Positions 24,788 to 33,535 are shown, counted from the stretch's first letter. The stretch is DNA of 64,000 bases from an uncultured Oscillospiraceae bacterium (GCA_934526065.1 CAKSZX010000001.1:186001-250000); one strand, 5' to 3'. Numbers and translations are program-made. Notes: generated by a model not told the origin, from the letters alone.

Positions 24788-25251
24788 TTTTTGAAGTACA
24801 GAACTACAAATTCATATTTTGGGATATTGTATATTCAATCCCGGTGGGCTTTGTGCTTGGGTTTATAAATCGGTTGCTGTCGGTATTCTTATACAGGGGT
24901 AAAATCCGCCTTTTTATAAAGGATGTGCTTAACGGCATAAATTTTGCAGGGCTGCTTTTCAGCTACTCCGTGTCATTTGCAAATTACGGGGTTTTAAGGT
25001 GGTATAATTTGGCCGGGGCAATTTTAGGCTTTTGGCTGTTCGGCAAGGGTTTTACCGCCCTTTGCCACACTCGGGCTGGGCTGTTTGGCGCTACTTTAAA
25101 GTTTTTTACGCTTGATTTTTTAAAGAGAATTTGCGGAAAAATAAGAAAAATGCGGACTAAATTTTTTGCAAAACAAAAAAACATAAGAAAAACCGCCCAA
25201 AATAGCAAAAACTCCCACTTGCCAGAAGAAGATAAAGTGTTGTATAATTAA
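24784..25251 (+). CDS. yabQ: Spore cortex biosynthesis protein YabQ
   Basis: A 155-residue membrane protein of the YabQ family. There are three to four hydrophobic segments between residues ~10 and 120, and the C-terminus is very basic (KIRKMRTKFFAKQKN). YabQ is required for spore cortex formation in Bacillus and localises to forespore membranes. Conserved hydrophobic motifs and position after yabP support the call more than sequence alone. Start ATG overlaps the yabP stop. Confidence 0.88.
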   Translation: MIFEVQNYKFIFWDIVYSIPVGFVLGFINRLLSVFLYRGKIRLFIKDVLNGINFAGLLFSYSVSFANYGVLRWYNLAGAILGFWLFGKGFTALCHTRAGLFGATLKFFTLDFLKRICGKIRKMRTKFFAKQKNIRKTAQNSKNSHLPEEDKVLYN

Positions 25252-25292
25252 AAGAAATTCAGAACGTTTTACGGCAGAGGGAGGTAATAGGC

Positions 25293-25568
25293 TTGTTTAA
25301 AAAAATTAAATGGCGCCCTGTGCTTATTGTGGGTGCAGTGGTTTATTTGACGATTAACCTTATCTCCGCCCAGTTTGAACTTATGACCAAAAAACAGGAA
25401 TATTGGGATTTGGAACAGCAGCAACGGCGGTTACAATTAAAAATTGCCGACACACAAAGCCTTATAGACAACGCAGACGACGCCTTGTACATAGAGCGTA
25501 TCGCCAGGGAAAAACTGGGCTATGCTTATCCCGGAGAAACAATATATATTGATATTCAGTCACAGTAA
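25293..25568 (+). CDS. divIC: Septum formation initiator family protein DivIC
   Basis: A 91-residue bitopic division protein (DivIC/FtsB family). A short basic N-terminus and a single helix at about 9-27 are followed by a coiled coil (residues 30-62, QEYWDLEQQQRRLQLKI) and the conserved YIERIAREKLGYAYPGE. It acts in the DivIB-DivIC-FtsL complex of the divisome. The start is TTG, eight bases after GGGAGGT. It ends the yab block, as in Bacillus. Confidence 0.93.
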   Translation: MFKKIKWRPVLIVGAVVYLTINLISAQFELMTKKQEYWDLEQQQRRLQLKIADTQSLIDNADDALYIERIAREKLGYAYPGETIYIDIQSQ

Positions 25569-25590
25569 AAAACAGATAAAATCAAATTAT

Positions 25591-25619
25591 AAAAAGCGGA
25601 AGGTATTCCGCTTTTTTTC
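25591..25619 (+). terminator. Intrinsic terminator of yab/divIC block
   Basis: Stem AAAAAGCGGAA/TTCCGCTTTTT with a short loop and extended T run. Confidence 0.9.
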
Positions 25620-25713
25620 GTGCAGTAGGAATTTATTGGGGAGCTGTTATGGCATATTGCACATAAAATCCTCAAAAAATTTGTCAGCAAGATTGAATAA
25701 AAAAACAACATTT

Positions 25714-25742
25714 TTCACAATTAGATGTTACAATAATATAAA
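25714..25742 (+). promoter_or_regulatory. Promoter of nucleoside hydrolase pair
   Basis: TTCACA at 25714-25719 and TATAAA at 25737-25742, 17-bp spacer, upstream of the strong AAAAAGGAGG ribosome site. Confidence 0.65.
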
Positions 25743-25767
25743 ATACATACGCAAAAAGGAGGACAAT

Positions 25768-26496
25768 ATGAAAAATCTTATTGTCGATATTGCATCTCTG
25801 GGTCAAATCGCCCTTACAAGAGCATTGACGAGCGATAAATTCAACATTTTAGGGGTTACGGTTTCTCCGGATGTTGCCAATTATGAGGACTTGGCGGCTT
25901 TTAATTTGGAGGCTGTTCGTGCCGTAAGCGGAGTGCCGGTTTACAAGGGAGCGCAAAGACCGCTTTTGAACAACGAATATGTAAGCGGCAAAAAGTGCGT
26001 TAAAATGGAAACCCGGCATGAGTTTGCAAAAGAAAACGCAGTAAACTTTATCTTAAATCGGGCAAATGAATATGACGATTTGGAAATCATTTGCCTTGGC
26101 ACCCTTTCAAATATCGCCCTTGCAATTTTAAAGGACGAAGAAACCATGGCAAAGGTAAAGCGCATCTATGTGGCAGGCGGTGCATTGCTGGGCTACACCA
26201 CCACAACGCCTACGGCTCATCACAATATTTTGGCAGATGCAGAGGCGGCGGATACGGTGTTTAAATCCACAATTCCTATCACACTCATACCTGCTCACAT
26301 CGCCGAAGACGCTTCAAAGGCGGCTTTTGAAGTAGCGGCCGGTGAACCGGCGGAAACCATGGAAGCAAGGGTTTCAATCGACACAAGCATCGGCACCACG
26401 AGAGGGCAAACGGTTATAGATGTTGTGGGCTATAACCTTATTACAATGGAACCAAACCCACGGAAACAAATCACCGTTGTTACGGCACTGAAATGA
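25768..26496 (+). CDS. Nucleoside hydrolase-like protein lacking the N-terminal Asp motif
   Basis: A 242-residue protein of the inosine/uridine-preferring nucleoside hydrolase (IUNH) family. NFILNRANEYDDLEIICLGTLSNIALA and the active-site-like HHNILADAEAADTVF (near 153-168) are conserved. The family's calcium-binding DxDxxxDD at the N-terminus is replaced by VDIASLGQIAL, and the protein ends about 65 residues earlier than its intact neighbour. It is probably catalytically inactive or altered. The frame is clean and the ribosome site is strong, so it looks expressed, not decayed. The intact paralogue follows 10 bases later, suggesting a heteromer or regulatory partner. Confidence 0.85.
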   Translation: MKNLIVDIASLGQIALTRALTSDKFNILGVTVSPDVANYEDLAAFNLEAVRAVSGVPVYKGAQRPLLNNEYVSGKKCVKMETRHEFAKENAVNFILNRANEYDDLEIICLGTLSNIALAILKDEETMAKVKRIYVAGGALLGYTTTTPTAHHNILADAEAADTVFKSTIPITLIPAHIAEDASKAAFEVAAGEPAETMEARVSIDTSIGTTRGQTVIDVVGYNLITMEPNPRKQITVVTALK

Positions 26497-26506
26497 GGAT
26501 ATTAGC

Positions 26507-27433
26507 ATGAGAAGATTTATTATAGACACAGACGCCGCATCCGATGATGTTGTGGCAATGATTATGGCCTTGCGTGACGAAAGCTGCAAAGTTGAAGCTA
26601 TAACCGTTGTTGCCGGTGCTTTGCCGGTAGAACAGGGGGTTATAAACGCAAGAGTGGCTGTTGAAGTGGCCGACGGCGACAAACCACCGGTTTACGGCGG
26701 TATGACAAAGCCTCTTTGGCGCAAACACATAACAGGCGAATCTGCCCACGGCAAGGACGGCCTTTCCGACATAGGCCTTGCAAAAACAAGCCTGCCTTTG
26801 GGAGAAGGCCATGCAGTTGACAGAATAATTGAGTTGGCGGAGAAGTACGATGACTTGGAGATTATCACCCTCGGCTCTATGACAAATATCGCAATGGCTA
26901 TTATGTTAAATTCCGCCGCAATGAAAAAAGTAAAGGGAATTATAGCCATGGGCGGCCAGTACCGTATGCCTAACCCGGTTACACCTAACGCCGAGTACAA
27001 TATTTGGATAGACGCAGAAAGCACGGATATAGTTTTACAAAGCGGAATACCCGTTACATTTGTTCCCCTTGACGCCTGCTACGGCGTGGCGGAAATAGAC
27101 AGAAATGACCGTGAAAAACTTCTTGCCTGCGGCACTTACTGCGGCGAGTTTATCGTAAAGGCAAACTCAAAATTGTTGCAGTTTAACATAAACTCCTACG
27201 GCAAGGACATAATCAGCCAGCCTGACCCGTCTGCTGTTGCCAGCGCTCTTTGCGACGGCGTTGTTTTGGAGACCAAATCATGCCATGCGAGATGCGAGAC
27301 AAAATCCGAATTGGGTTACGGTCAAATTGTCTATGACTATGACAGTAAACTGCCCCACAATGTAACCCTTGTTACAAAAATCAGCGGGGAAAAATTTAAG
27401 GAATATCTGCTTAAAATTGCAGCCATGAAATAA
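26507..27433 (+). CDS. Inosine/uridine-preferring nucleoside hydrolase
   Basis: A 308-residue IUNH-family enzyme that hydrolyses ribonucleosides to base and ribose. The calcium-binding motif DTDAASDD is at residues 7-14, the conserved LEIITLGSMTNIAMA near 119 and NAEYNIWIDAES near 160. A late Asp occurs in the ISQPDPSAVA segment near 240. Its partner gene at 25768 is cotranscribed. Together with the deoxyribosyltransferase pair upstream and thyA-folA downstream it gives this window a nucleoside-salvage flavour. Confidence 0.92.
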   Translation: MRRFIIDTDAASDDVVAMIMALRDESCKVEAITVVAGALPVEQGVINARVAVEVADGDKPPVYGGMTKPLWRKHITGESAHGKDGLSDIGLAKTSLPLGEGHAVDRIIELAEKYDDLEIITLGSMTNIAMAIMLNSAAMKKVKGIIAMGGQYRMPNPVTPNAEYNIWIDAESTDIVLQSGIPVTFVPLDACYGVAEIDRNDREKLLACGTYCGEFIVKANSKLLQFNINSYGKDIISQPDPSAVASALCDGVVLETKSCHARCETKSELGYGQIVYDYDSKLPHNVTLVTKISGEKFKEYLLKIAAMK

Positions 27434-27442
27434 AATGCCAAG

Positions 27443-27474
27443 CACCGCACATAATTTTCTTGTGCGGTGTTTTT
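27443..27474 (+). terminator. Intrinsic terminator after nucleoside hydrolase
   Basis: Stem CACCGCAC/GTGCGGTG with an 11-nt loop followed by TTTTT. Confidence 0.75.
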
Positions 27475-27487
27475 GTTTGAGGAAATT

Positions 27488-27973
27488 ATGGAAATAGAGA
27501 GAAAATTTTTAATTGATAAACTGCCGGATTTGCCGATTTTGAGCCACAAAACCGTTTACCAGGGCTATTTGTACACAGCTCCGATCGCTTTGAGGATAAG
27601 AAAGACCACAGACTTTGCCACCGGCGAAAATAAATATATTCTATGTGTTAAAAGCGGCGGAACTCTGGCAAGAACAGAGGTGGAAACCGTTTTAACAGCC
27701 GAACAATTTTGTGAATTGGAGGCTCTTTTGGATAAACCCTTAATCAAAAAGGATTACTACACTTACGAAATTGGCGGCGGCCTTATTTTGGAATGTTCCG
27801 TTGTGGATGACGGGGTTTTCAGCTATCGGGAGGTGGAATTTAAAGACATTTCTCAGGCGGAAAATTGGCAGCCCCTTGAATTTTTAGGCAGAGAGCTGAC
27901 ATATATGAAGGGCTTTACCATGGCGGAGTACTGGCAAAACCGAACACTGCCGAATTTTTACGATATTAAGTAA
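27488..27973 (+). CDS. CYTH domain-containing protein
   Basis: A 161-residue CYTH/triphosphate tunnel metalloenzyme. The diagnostic MEIERKFLI (ExExK pattern) begins the protein. Alternating charged strands RIRKTTD, KYILCVKSGG and the acidic LECSVVDDGVFSYREVEF near 105-120 line the tunnel. Small bacterial members hydrolyse inorganic triphosphate or are uncharacterised. The ATG is chosen because GAGGAA precedes it; an upstream in-frame GTG falls in the terminator stem. Confidence 0.88.
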   Translation: MEIERKFLIDKLPDLPILSHKTVYQGYLYTAPIALRIRKTTDFATGENKYILCVKSGGTLARTEVETVLTAEQFCELEALLDKPLIKKDYYTYEIGGGLILECSVVDDGVFSYREVEFKDISQAENWQPLEFLGRELTYMKGFTMAEYWQNRTLPNFYDIK

Positions 27974-28072
27974 TTATTTATTTAGTTGCAAATACGGCGG
28001 TTAAATGTTAATATATTTACATCATAAAATTGTTAACGGCCGTGGCACCCACGGCGTGGAACGGAGATTTGA

Positions 28073-29005
28073 ATGAGCTTAGCAGATAAAATATTTAAAG
28101 AAATGTGCCGTGACATAATCGACAACGGCGTTGACACAAAGGGTGAAAAAGTGCGCCCCACATGGGCAGACACCGGCGAAAAGGCATATACCGTTAAAAA
28201 GTTCGGCGTTGTAAACAGATACGATTTAAGCAAGGAGTTCCCGGCTTTGACCTTGCGCCGCACGGCCATTAAGTCCTGCACCGAGGAAATGCTGTGGATA
28301 TGGCAGAGAAAATCAAATAATATCAAGGATTTAAACAGCTCTGTTTGGGACGAATGGGCTGACGAAACAGGCAGCATCGGCAAGGCTTACGGCTACCAAA
28401 TGGCGCAGAAGTACATTCATCACACAATCAAAGATATTTCCGGCGGAATTGAAGACCTTTCTTCTTATCCAAGTGCCGAAGTTAAGATTGACGGCAACAA
28501 GGCCGATGTTTATCTTGACCAGGTGGACGGGGTTATTTATGATTTGAAGAATAACCCATACAGCCGCAGAATTATGACGAATATTTATGTTCATAAGGAT
28601 TTGCACGATATGCACCTTTACCCCTGCGCATACAGCATGACATTCAATGTAACCAAAAAGCCCGGTTGTGACAAACTTGTTTTAAACGGAATATTAAACC
28701 AGCGCTCACAGGACACACTGGCGGCTAACAACTGGAATGTTTGCCAGTATGCAGTACTTATGCACATGATTGCACAGGTTTGCGATATGCAGGTGGGCGA
28801 GCTTGTCCATGTTATAGCCGATTGCCATATTTACGACAGGCATATTCCTCTTATCGAAGAACTTATTTCCAGAGAGGAGCATCCTGCGCCGAAATTCTGG
28901 CTGAACCCTGAAATAAAGGATTTCTACAAGTTTACCAAGGACGATATACGCCTTGACGACTATGAAACAGGCCCGCAGATAAAGAATATTCCGATTGCCA
29001 TATAA
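28073..29005 (+). CDS. thyA: Thymidylate synthase (divergent)
   Basis: A 310-residue ThyA-type thymidylate synthase, methylating dUMP with methylene-tetrahydrofolate. The catalytic Cys is C185 in LYPCAYSM, where the usual PCH is PCA. The dUMP-binding RSQD and the downstream Asn (NNWNV) are kept, and HIYDRH replaces the usual HxYxNH. N-terminal and mid regions (ALTLRRTAIKSCTEEMLWIWQ) are typical. DHFR follows 13 bases later, which fits folate recycling. A 7-bp perfect hairpin lies just before the ribosome site. A hydroxymethylase-like activity is less likely but not excluded by sequence. Confidence 0.88.
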   Translation: MSLADKIFKEMCRDIIDNGVDTKGEKVRPTWADTGEKAYTVKKFGVVNRYDLSKEFPALTLRRTAIKSCTEEMLWIWQRKSNNIKDLNSSVWDEWADETGSIGKAYGYQMAQKYIHHTIKDISGGIEDLSSYPSAEVKIDGNKADVYLDQVDGVIYDLKNNPYSRRIMTNIYVHKDLHDMHLYPCAYSMTFNVTKKPGCDKLVLNGILNQRSQDTLAANNWNVCQYAVLMHMIAQVCDMQVGELVHVIADCHIYDRHIPLIEELISREEHPAPKFWLNPEIKDFYKFTKDDIRLDDYETGPQIKNIPIAI

Positions 29006-29018
29006 GGGGGGTAAAACC

Positions 29019-29510
29019 ATGGAAATGATTGTTGCCGTTGATGAAAATTGGCGGATAGGTATAAACGGCGGTATGCTTACAAGTATTCCCGAAGATATGA
29101 AGTTTTTTAGGACAACGACAAAGGACTCTGTTGTGGTAATGGGAAGAAAAACTTTGGAGAGCTTCCCCGGCGGAAAACCCCTTAAAAACCGAGTAAATAT
29201 TGTTTTGACCCAAAACAGCGCCTACAATCCGGAGGGGGTTGTTACGGTAGGGGATTTTGACCGGCTTTTTGAAGAACTGAAAAAATACCCGGATAAAAAA
29301 GTGTTTTGTATAGGCGGCGACAGTATTTATCACGCCATGTTGCCTTATTGCGAAAAAGCCTATGTTACAAAAATATATAAAAATTTGGGCGAGGCAGACA
29401 GTTTTTTCCCTAATTTGGACGAAAACCCCCGGTGGCAGCTGACAGAGCAAAGCGAAACCAAACAGTGGGAGGGCATGGATTTTGCCTTTTGCACCTACGA
29501 AAAAATTTAA
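29019..29510 (+). CDS. folA: Dihydrofolate reductase
   Basis: A 163-residue DHFR. The NADPH/folate site MIVAVDENWRIGINGGM opens the protein, the acidic catalytic residue is D26 in IPEDMKFFR, VVMGRKTLESFPG is near 44-56 and VFCIGGDSIYHAML near 104-117. It regenerates tetrahydrofolate from the dihydrofolate released by the adjacent ThyA. AAGGGGGG precedes the ATG at 29019; an earlier ATG at 28995 lies inside thyA and ahead of the ribosome site. Confidence 0.95.
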   Translation: MEMIVAVDENWRIGINGGMLTSIPEDMKFFRTTTKDSVVVMGRKTLESFPGGKPLKNRVNIVLTQNSAYNPEGVVTVGDFDRLFEELKKYPDKKVFCIGGDSIYHAMLPYCEKAYVTKIYKNLGEADSFFPNLDENPRWQLTEQSETKQWEGMDFAFCTYEKI

Positions 29511-29516
29511 TAAAAA

Positions 29517-29550
29517 AAGGCGACCTGTAAAAGGTCGCCTTGATTTTTTG
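29517..29550. terminator. Bidirectional terminator between folA and DUF3048 copy 3
   Basis: Ten-bp stem AAGGCGACCT/AGGTCGCCTT with A-run before and T-run after, serving both convergent genes. Confidence 0.85.
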
Positions 29551-29561
29551 TCGGTGAAATA

Positions 29562-30761
29562 TCAGTCGCCGATTTCTTCCTGTACGGTGTCGCTGCCCTC
29601 TGCTGTCTGGTCAACGCTGCCGCCTACACCTGCGTATTCAAATTTTTCATATTCGTCCAGGTCAACAATGCCTATATATGATGTGCCGCAGTTTACCTTC
29701 AATGAATTTTCGTCCATGTCTGTAAATTTTAACATATCGGTAGGACCGCCTTTAAACCAGCGGATTTTTTCCACATTGCCATTGCTGAAATAGTAGCCTA
29801 CACCGCCGTATGAATAATCAACTTTCTGATAATCCGGGTCGCCTTTGTCATTGCCGTTGGCATCAAGGTTTCCGCCCGGGTACGGGTATGGCTCAATGTC
29901 CGCAAAAAGAACAAACACATTTTCAAAACTGAGCTGTGTGCCGTCGTTTTCGTCTTTTGTATTCTGAACTGATCTTGTAAGTGAATTCCACTGGCTCATA
30001 TCATATTTGCCGGTGCTTTCATTATAATCAAAATAAGTTGCGTAGCTCTGTGAATGAGTGATAGAAACGCTTGTTGCGCTGTCTCCTGTAAGCCGTCTTA
30101 TACCGTTATTTTCGTCATAGCGAACAAAGTCAAAACATGGGCTGCCGTATTTGTATGTTGTTTCGTAATCATACTTTGTAAACAAGGAATTAAGTAAATC
30201 CGCCGTTGTAAATGCGGTGTGTTCTGTTTTGTAACCCTGATTTATACGGTTTTGGTCACGGTATGTAAGATTTTTTGTGTATCCGTCGGCGTCGCTGTCG
30301 TTGTATTCATAGGTGTCTATCATAGTCTGTGTAACGCCGCTTCTGCCAACATGAATATACAAAGCGTGCCAAGGCATTGCAAGCTGTAAAAACTGGTCTC
30401 TGCCGCTGCGCACGGGGCCTATGTCGCCGGTTACATTTTCATAATCGCTGAAAATTGCCATAAATCTTGTAATGCCGCCCTCAACCTTGCTCTCCACCAA
30501 AATATCCGCCTGAGAGATACCTCTCTGAGGTCTTGACTGAACAATGTTGTTTATCATAACAGCTACCGCACGAGGGTTGGACTTGTCGGTTTTTTCATAA
30601 CCGGTGAAAAACTCCGGGGTGTAAGCCGGCTCTACGATTCCCGGCGTGTTGTTCTGTCCGTCGTCATCTCCCGAAGTTTGATTGTCACTGCCCTTTACGC
30701 AGGAAGAAAGAACCAGCGCAAGGCAGGTGAGGCATAAAAATGCCGAAAAAAATTTTTTCAT
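29562..30761 (-). CDS. DUF3048 (YerB-like) lipoprotein, copy 3
   Basis: A 399-residue lipoprotein: signal with lipobox-like LSSC at about 17-20, then DUF3048 motifs FTGYEKTDK, RAVAVMINN, VEGGITRFMAIFSDY and GPVRSGRDQF. Its VKGS after the lipid Cys matches copy 1 (VKGSEN), making these two the closest pair by eye. It has extra Asp/Gly-rich inserts (PYPGGNLDANGNDKGD). Function unknown; three paralogues within 30 kb suggest an important envelope role. It lies alone, convergent with folA. Confidence 0.9.
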   Translation of the reverse strand: MKKFFSAFLCLTCLALVLSSCVKGSDNQTSGDDDGQNNTPGIVEPAYTPEFFTGYEKTDKSNPRAVAVMINNIVQSRPQRGISQADILVESKVEGGITRFMAIFSDYENVTGDIGPVRSGRDQFLQLAMPWHALYIHVGRSGVTQTMIDTYEYNDSDADGYTKNLTYRDQNRINQGYKTEHTAFTTADLLNSLFTKYDYETTYKYGSPCFDFVRYDENNGIRRLTGDSATSVSITHSQSYATYFDYNESTGKYDMSQWNSLTRSVQNTKDENDGTQLSFENVFVLFADIEPYPYPGGNLDANGNDKGDPDYQKVDYSYGGVGYYFSNGNVEKIRWFKGGPTDMLKFTDMDENSLKVNCGTSYIGIVDLDEYEKFEYAGVGGSVDQTAEGSDTVQEEIGD

Positions 30762-30910
30762 CTAAATATAAACCATCCATTCTTTTACAAAGGACTAAAA
30801 TTTCAATTATCCTTTGCTGTTTATTATATAATATCATTACAGAAGATTATCTTCAATGATTTTTGATATGATTTAATAATTTGTTCATATTTTCAATATT
30901 TTACAACAGA

Positions 30911-30939
30911 ACAAAACGCCCGCTTTAAGGGCGGGCGTT
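30911..30939 (-). terminator. Intrinsic terminator of CorC/HlyC-family gene
   Basis: Nine-bp stem AACGCCCGC/GCGGGCGTT, loop of 7, T-rich on the minus strand, located past the stop codon at 30965. Confidence 0.85.
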
Positions 30940-30964
30940 CTATGTTATATCAAGCATTATTAAA

Positions 30965-32227
30965 TTATGTTTCTTCCCGGGGGTTAGGCAGCTTTCTAAC
31001 TCTCACCTTGTTTATCCTGTTGCCTTTGACACTTTTTACGGTGTATTTAAAGCAGTCGTCGGTGTAGCTTTCGTTTAAAGCCGGTATTTTATTCATCTTG
31101 GCCATAAGATAGCCGGAAATCGTCACATACTCGTCGGTTTCCTCGTTGTCTTTGCCTAAAATTTCCTGCCAAAGGTCGTCAACGGGCATATCCCCCAAAA
31201 CATCCCAAGTGTTTTCGTCCAGTTGGTTTATCATTTTCTTTTCTTCGTCGTATTCGTCCCAAATTTCGCCTACAAGTTCTTCCAAAATATCCTCCAATGT
31301 GAGAATACCGTGGGTGCCGCCGTACTCGTCGGTAACAACCGCCATTTGGACTTTATCATTTTGAAATATGTGCATTATATCTATGATCTTTTTCTTTGGT
31401 GGAACATAAAGGCAGGGTTTAAGCATTGATTTTATATTGTTTTTCTCGCCGTTTATAATCATTGCGAAAAAGTCTTTTTGAGTGATAAAACCGATTATAT
31501 TATCAATATTTTCCGAGTAAACCGGCATGCGGCTGAAATTATTTTCGGTAAACTTGTTTAAAATTTCCCGATTTGTCCGCTTTTCGTCGATTGCGCATAT
31601 ATCAACCCTTGGGGTGAGAATTTCGTCGGCGGTAATATCTGCAAATTCTATGGCGCTTTGCACCAAGTCCGCCTGGTCTTCCTCTAAAACTCCCTCGTCT
31701 TCAATTTCGTCTATTATGCTGATAAGTTCTTCTTCGGTAACGGATGGGGTTTCTTCGCCGGCGGTCCGCTTTTTTATAGGCTTTTTGATTATTTCCAAAA
31801 TTTTTATTGCCGGAAACAGAACAACAGATAAAATTTGCAAGGGCTTTGCCACCGCTTTAATCAAACTGTCCGCATTGGCGTTGGCGTAGCTTTTAGGGAT
31901 TACCTCGCCGAAAATTATTACCAAAACCGTTATCACGCCGGTGGCCATACCCACAGCGTTGGAGTTAAACAATTTTGTAAAGAACACCGTGGTGTAGGAA
32001 GCGGAAAGCAGGTTTACAACATTGTTTGCAATAAGCAAGGCAGACAGTACGTTGTCGTATTTTGTTATTAAATCCATTGCGGTTTTGGCCTTTTTGTCTC
32101 CGTCCTCCGCCCGAGTTTTAAGCCTTATCCTGTTTGCTGCGGTAAGAGCCGTTTCCGAGGCGGAAAAAAGTGCCGAAAGGCACAGTAATATTATTAAAAA
32201 TAACACAGAGGGTATGTAATCGCCCAT
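30965..32227 (-). CDS. Hemolysin/CNNM-type transporter (DUF21, CBS pair, CorC_HlyC)
   Basis: A 420-residue membrane protein: DUF21/CNNM transmembrane domain at 1-185 (SALFSASETALTAANRIRLK near 19), CBS domain pair at about 200-320 (ILTPRVDICAID, MAVVTDEYGGTHGILTLEDILEELVGEIWDE) and CorC_HlyC domain at 335-415. Family members export or regulate magnesium and related divalent ions. The hemolysin name is historical. It is divergent from the AI-2E-type permease at 32354. Gene length and domain order are standard. Confidence 0.93.
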   Translation of the reverse strand: MGDYIPSVLFLIILLCLSALFSASETALTAANRIRLKTRAEDGDKKAKTAMDLITKYDNVLSALLIANNVVNLLSASYTTVFFTKLFNSNAVGMATGVITVLVIIFGEVIPKSYANANADSLIKAVAKPLQILSVVLFPAIKILEIIKKPIKKRTAGEETPSVTEEELISIIDEIEDEGVLEEDQADLVQSAIEFADITADEILTPRVDICAIDEKRTNREILNKFTENNFSRMPVYSENIDNIIGFITQKDFFAMIINGEKNNIKSMLKPCLYVPPKKKIIDIMHIFQNDKVQMAVVTDEYGGTHGILTLEDILEELVGEIWDEYDEEKKMINQLDENTWDVLGDMPVDDLWQEILGKDNEETDEYVTISGYLMAKMNKIPALNESYTDDCFKYTVKSVKGNRINKVRVRKLPNPREET

Positions 32228-32279
32228 TTTTTCTCCTTAAAATTAAATAAATTATAATAAATTTTACACAGATAATTTG

Positions 32280-32308
32280 TTGTATTTGTGATTAAAATAT
32301 ATTATAAT
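32280..32308 (+). promoter_or_regulatory. Possible promoter of AI-2E family transporter
   Basis: Perfect TATAAT at 32303-32308 with a weak TTGTAT at 32280-32285, 17-bp spacer. Confidence 0.5.
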
Positions 32309-32353
32309 ATATTCTACTGTGATATGCAATCTTATTTTGCAGTGAGGTATTTT

Positions 32354-33535
32354 ATGATTAAAAAGATTAAAAGCTATTTTACCGACAGCGCCGTAAAAAA
32401 TACAATAACCCTGTGTGCGGCGGTGCGGTTTTATTTGGCATTAAACAACATTCCCACAATAAAAACCGTGTTTTCCAATGGGGTTTCAATTATATCGCCC
32501 TTTATATATGCTTTTGCCATTGCATTTATCTTAAACAGGCCTATGATGTGGTTTGAGAGAACGCTGTTTAAAGACAAAAAGAAAAAGCGTATTTTTTCCG
32601 TGGCATTGACTTTTACGATAGCCATATCGCTTATCAGCGTGCTTATGGTTTTGGTTTTGCCGCAGATAGGTCTCAGTATTGCCTATTTGGTGGAGGCAAT
32701 GCCGGGCTTTATACAAAGCGTATCTCAAACAGCCATGGAAGTTATGGAGCAGATACACCTTAATTCACGGCTTTCACGGCAGGTTCAAGAGATGTGGAAC
32801 AACATAGGCACCGGGATTATGAACTTTACCGTGTCCGTTTTGCCGGGGGTTGTAAATGTTTCAATCGGCATAGGCAACGCCGTTATAAAGTCGATTATGT
32901 CAACAATTATCGCCATATATATGCTTGCCAGCAAGGACAGGCTTAAATTTCAAATCAAAAAATTTTTCTACGCATATTTCTCGAAAAATTTTGCGGAAGA
33001 AACTTTTGAACTTGGCAGAATATCAAACACAATATTTTCCGATTTCATAATCGGTAAAATGATAGACAGTACCATTATCGGAATTATAGCATTTATAGGT
33101 ATGCTGTTTATTTACCCGGATTATGCTGTGCTTATAGCAATTATAATCGGCGTCACAAATATGATACCTTTCTTCGGTCCGTTTATCGGTGCCATTCCGT
33201 CAATATTTATACTGCTGATATTAAGCCCTTTTGCGTCTTTTGTATTCCTTATCTTCATAATCGTTTTACAGCAGGTAGACGGTAACATAATCGGCCCGAA
33301 AGTTTTAGGCTCTTCTCTCGGCTTGTCGCCTCTGTGGATACTTGTAGGTATTATAGTCGGCAACGGCGCAATGGGATTTTTGGGTATGATTATCGGCGTG
33401 CCTACATTTGCGGTTATTTACAACCTTGTTTCCCGCAACACAAAGAAAAAGCTTGAAGAAAAAGACATAGTTGCCGATTATGAAAATTACACCATAAACC
33501 CAAGGGAAGAAAATCAATCGGAAAGCGAGGGGTAA
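32354..33535 (+). CDS. AI-2E family transporter (UPF0118)
   Basis: A 393-residue membrane protein of the AI-2E/PurR-like permease family. About eight helices are visible, with a paired hydrophobic start, a long amphipathic central segment (MPGFIQSVSQTAMEVMEQI) and conserved GVTNMIPFFGPFIGAIPS near 278 plus QQVDGNIIGPKVLG near 320. Family members export AI-2, act as sodium/proton antiporters or have unknown cargo. The ATG at 32354 follows GTGAGGT; the upstream in-frame ATG lies near the promoter and has no ribosome site. Confidence 0.88.
   Translation: MIKKIKSYFTDSAVKNTITLCAAVRFYLALNNIPTIKTVFSNGVSIISPFIYAFAIAFILNRPMMWFERTLFKDKKKKRIFSVALTFTIAISLISVLMVLVLPQIGLSIAYLVEAMPGFIQSVSQTAMEVMEQIHLNSRLSRQVQEMWNNIGTGIMNFTVSVLPGVVNVSIGIGNAVIKSIMSTIIAIYMLASKDRLKFQIKKFFYAYFSKNFAEETFELGRISNTIFSDFIIGKMIDSTIIGIIAFIGMLFIYPDYAVLIAIIIGVTNMIPFFGPFIGAIPSIFILLILSPFASFVFLIFIIVLQQVDGNIIGPKVLGSSLGLSPLWILVGIIVGNGAMGFLGMIIGVPTFAVIYNLVSRNTKKKLEEKDIVADYENYTINPREENQSESEG

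Noticed and set aside
28073..29510. thyA-folA as a sign of phage DNA
   Set aside because: No phage genes, integrase or attachment sites nearby; the pair is a normal chromosomal arrangement.
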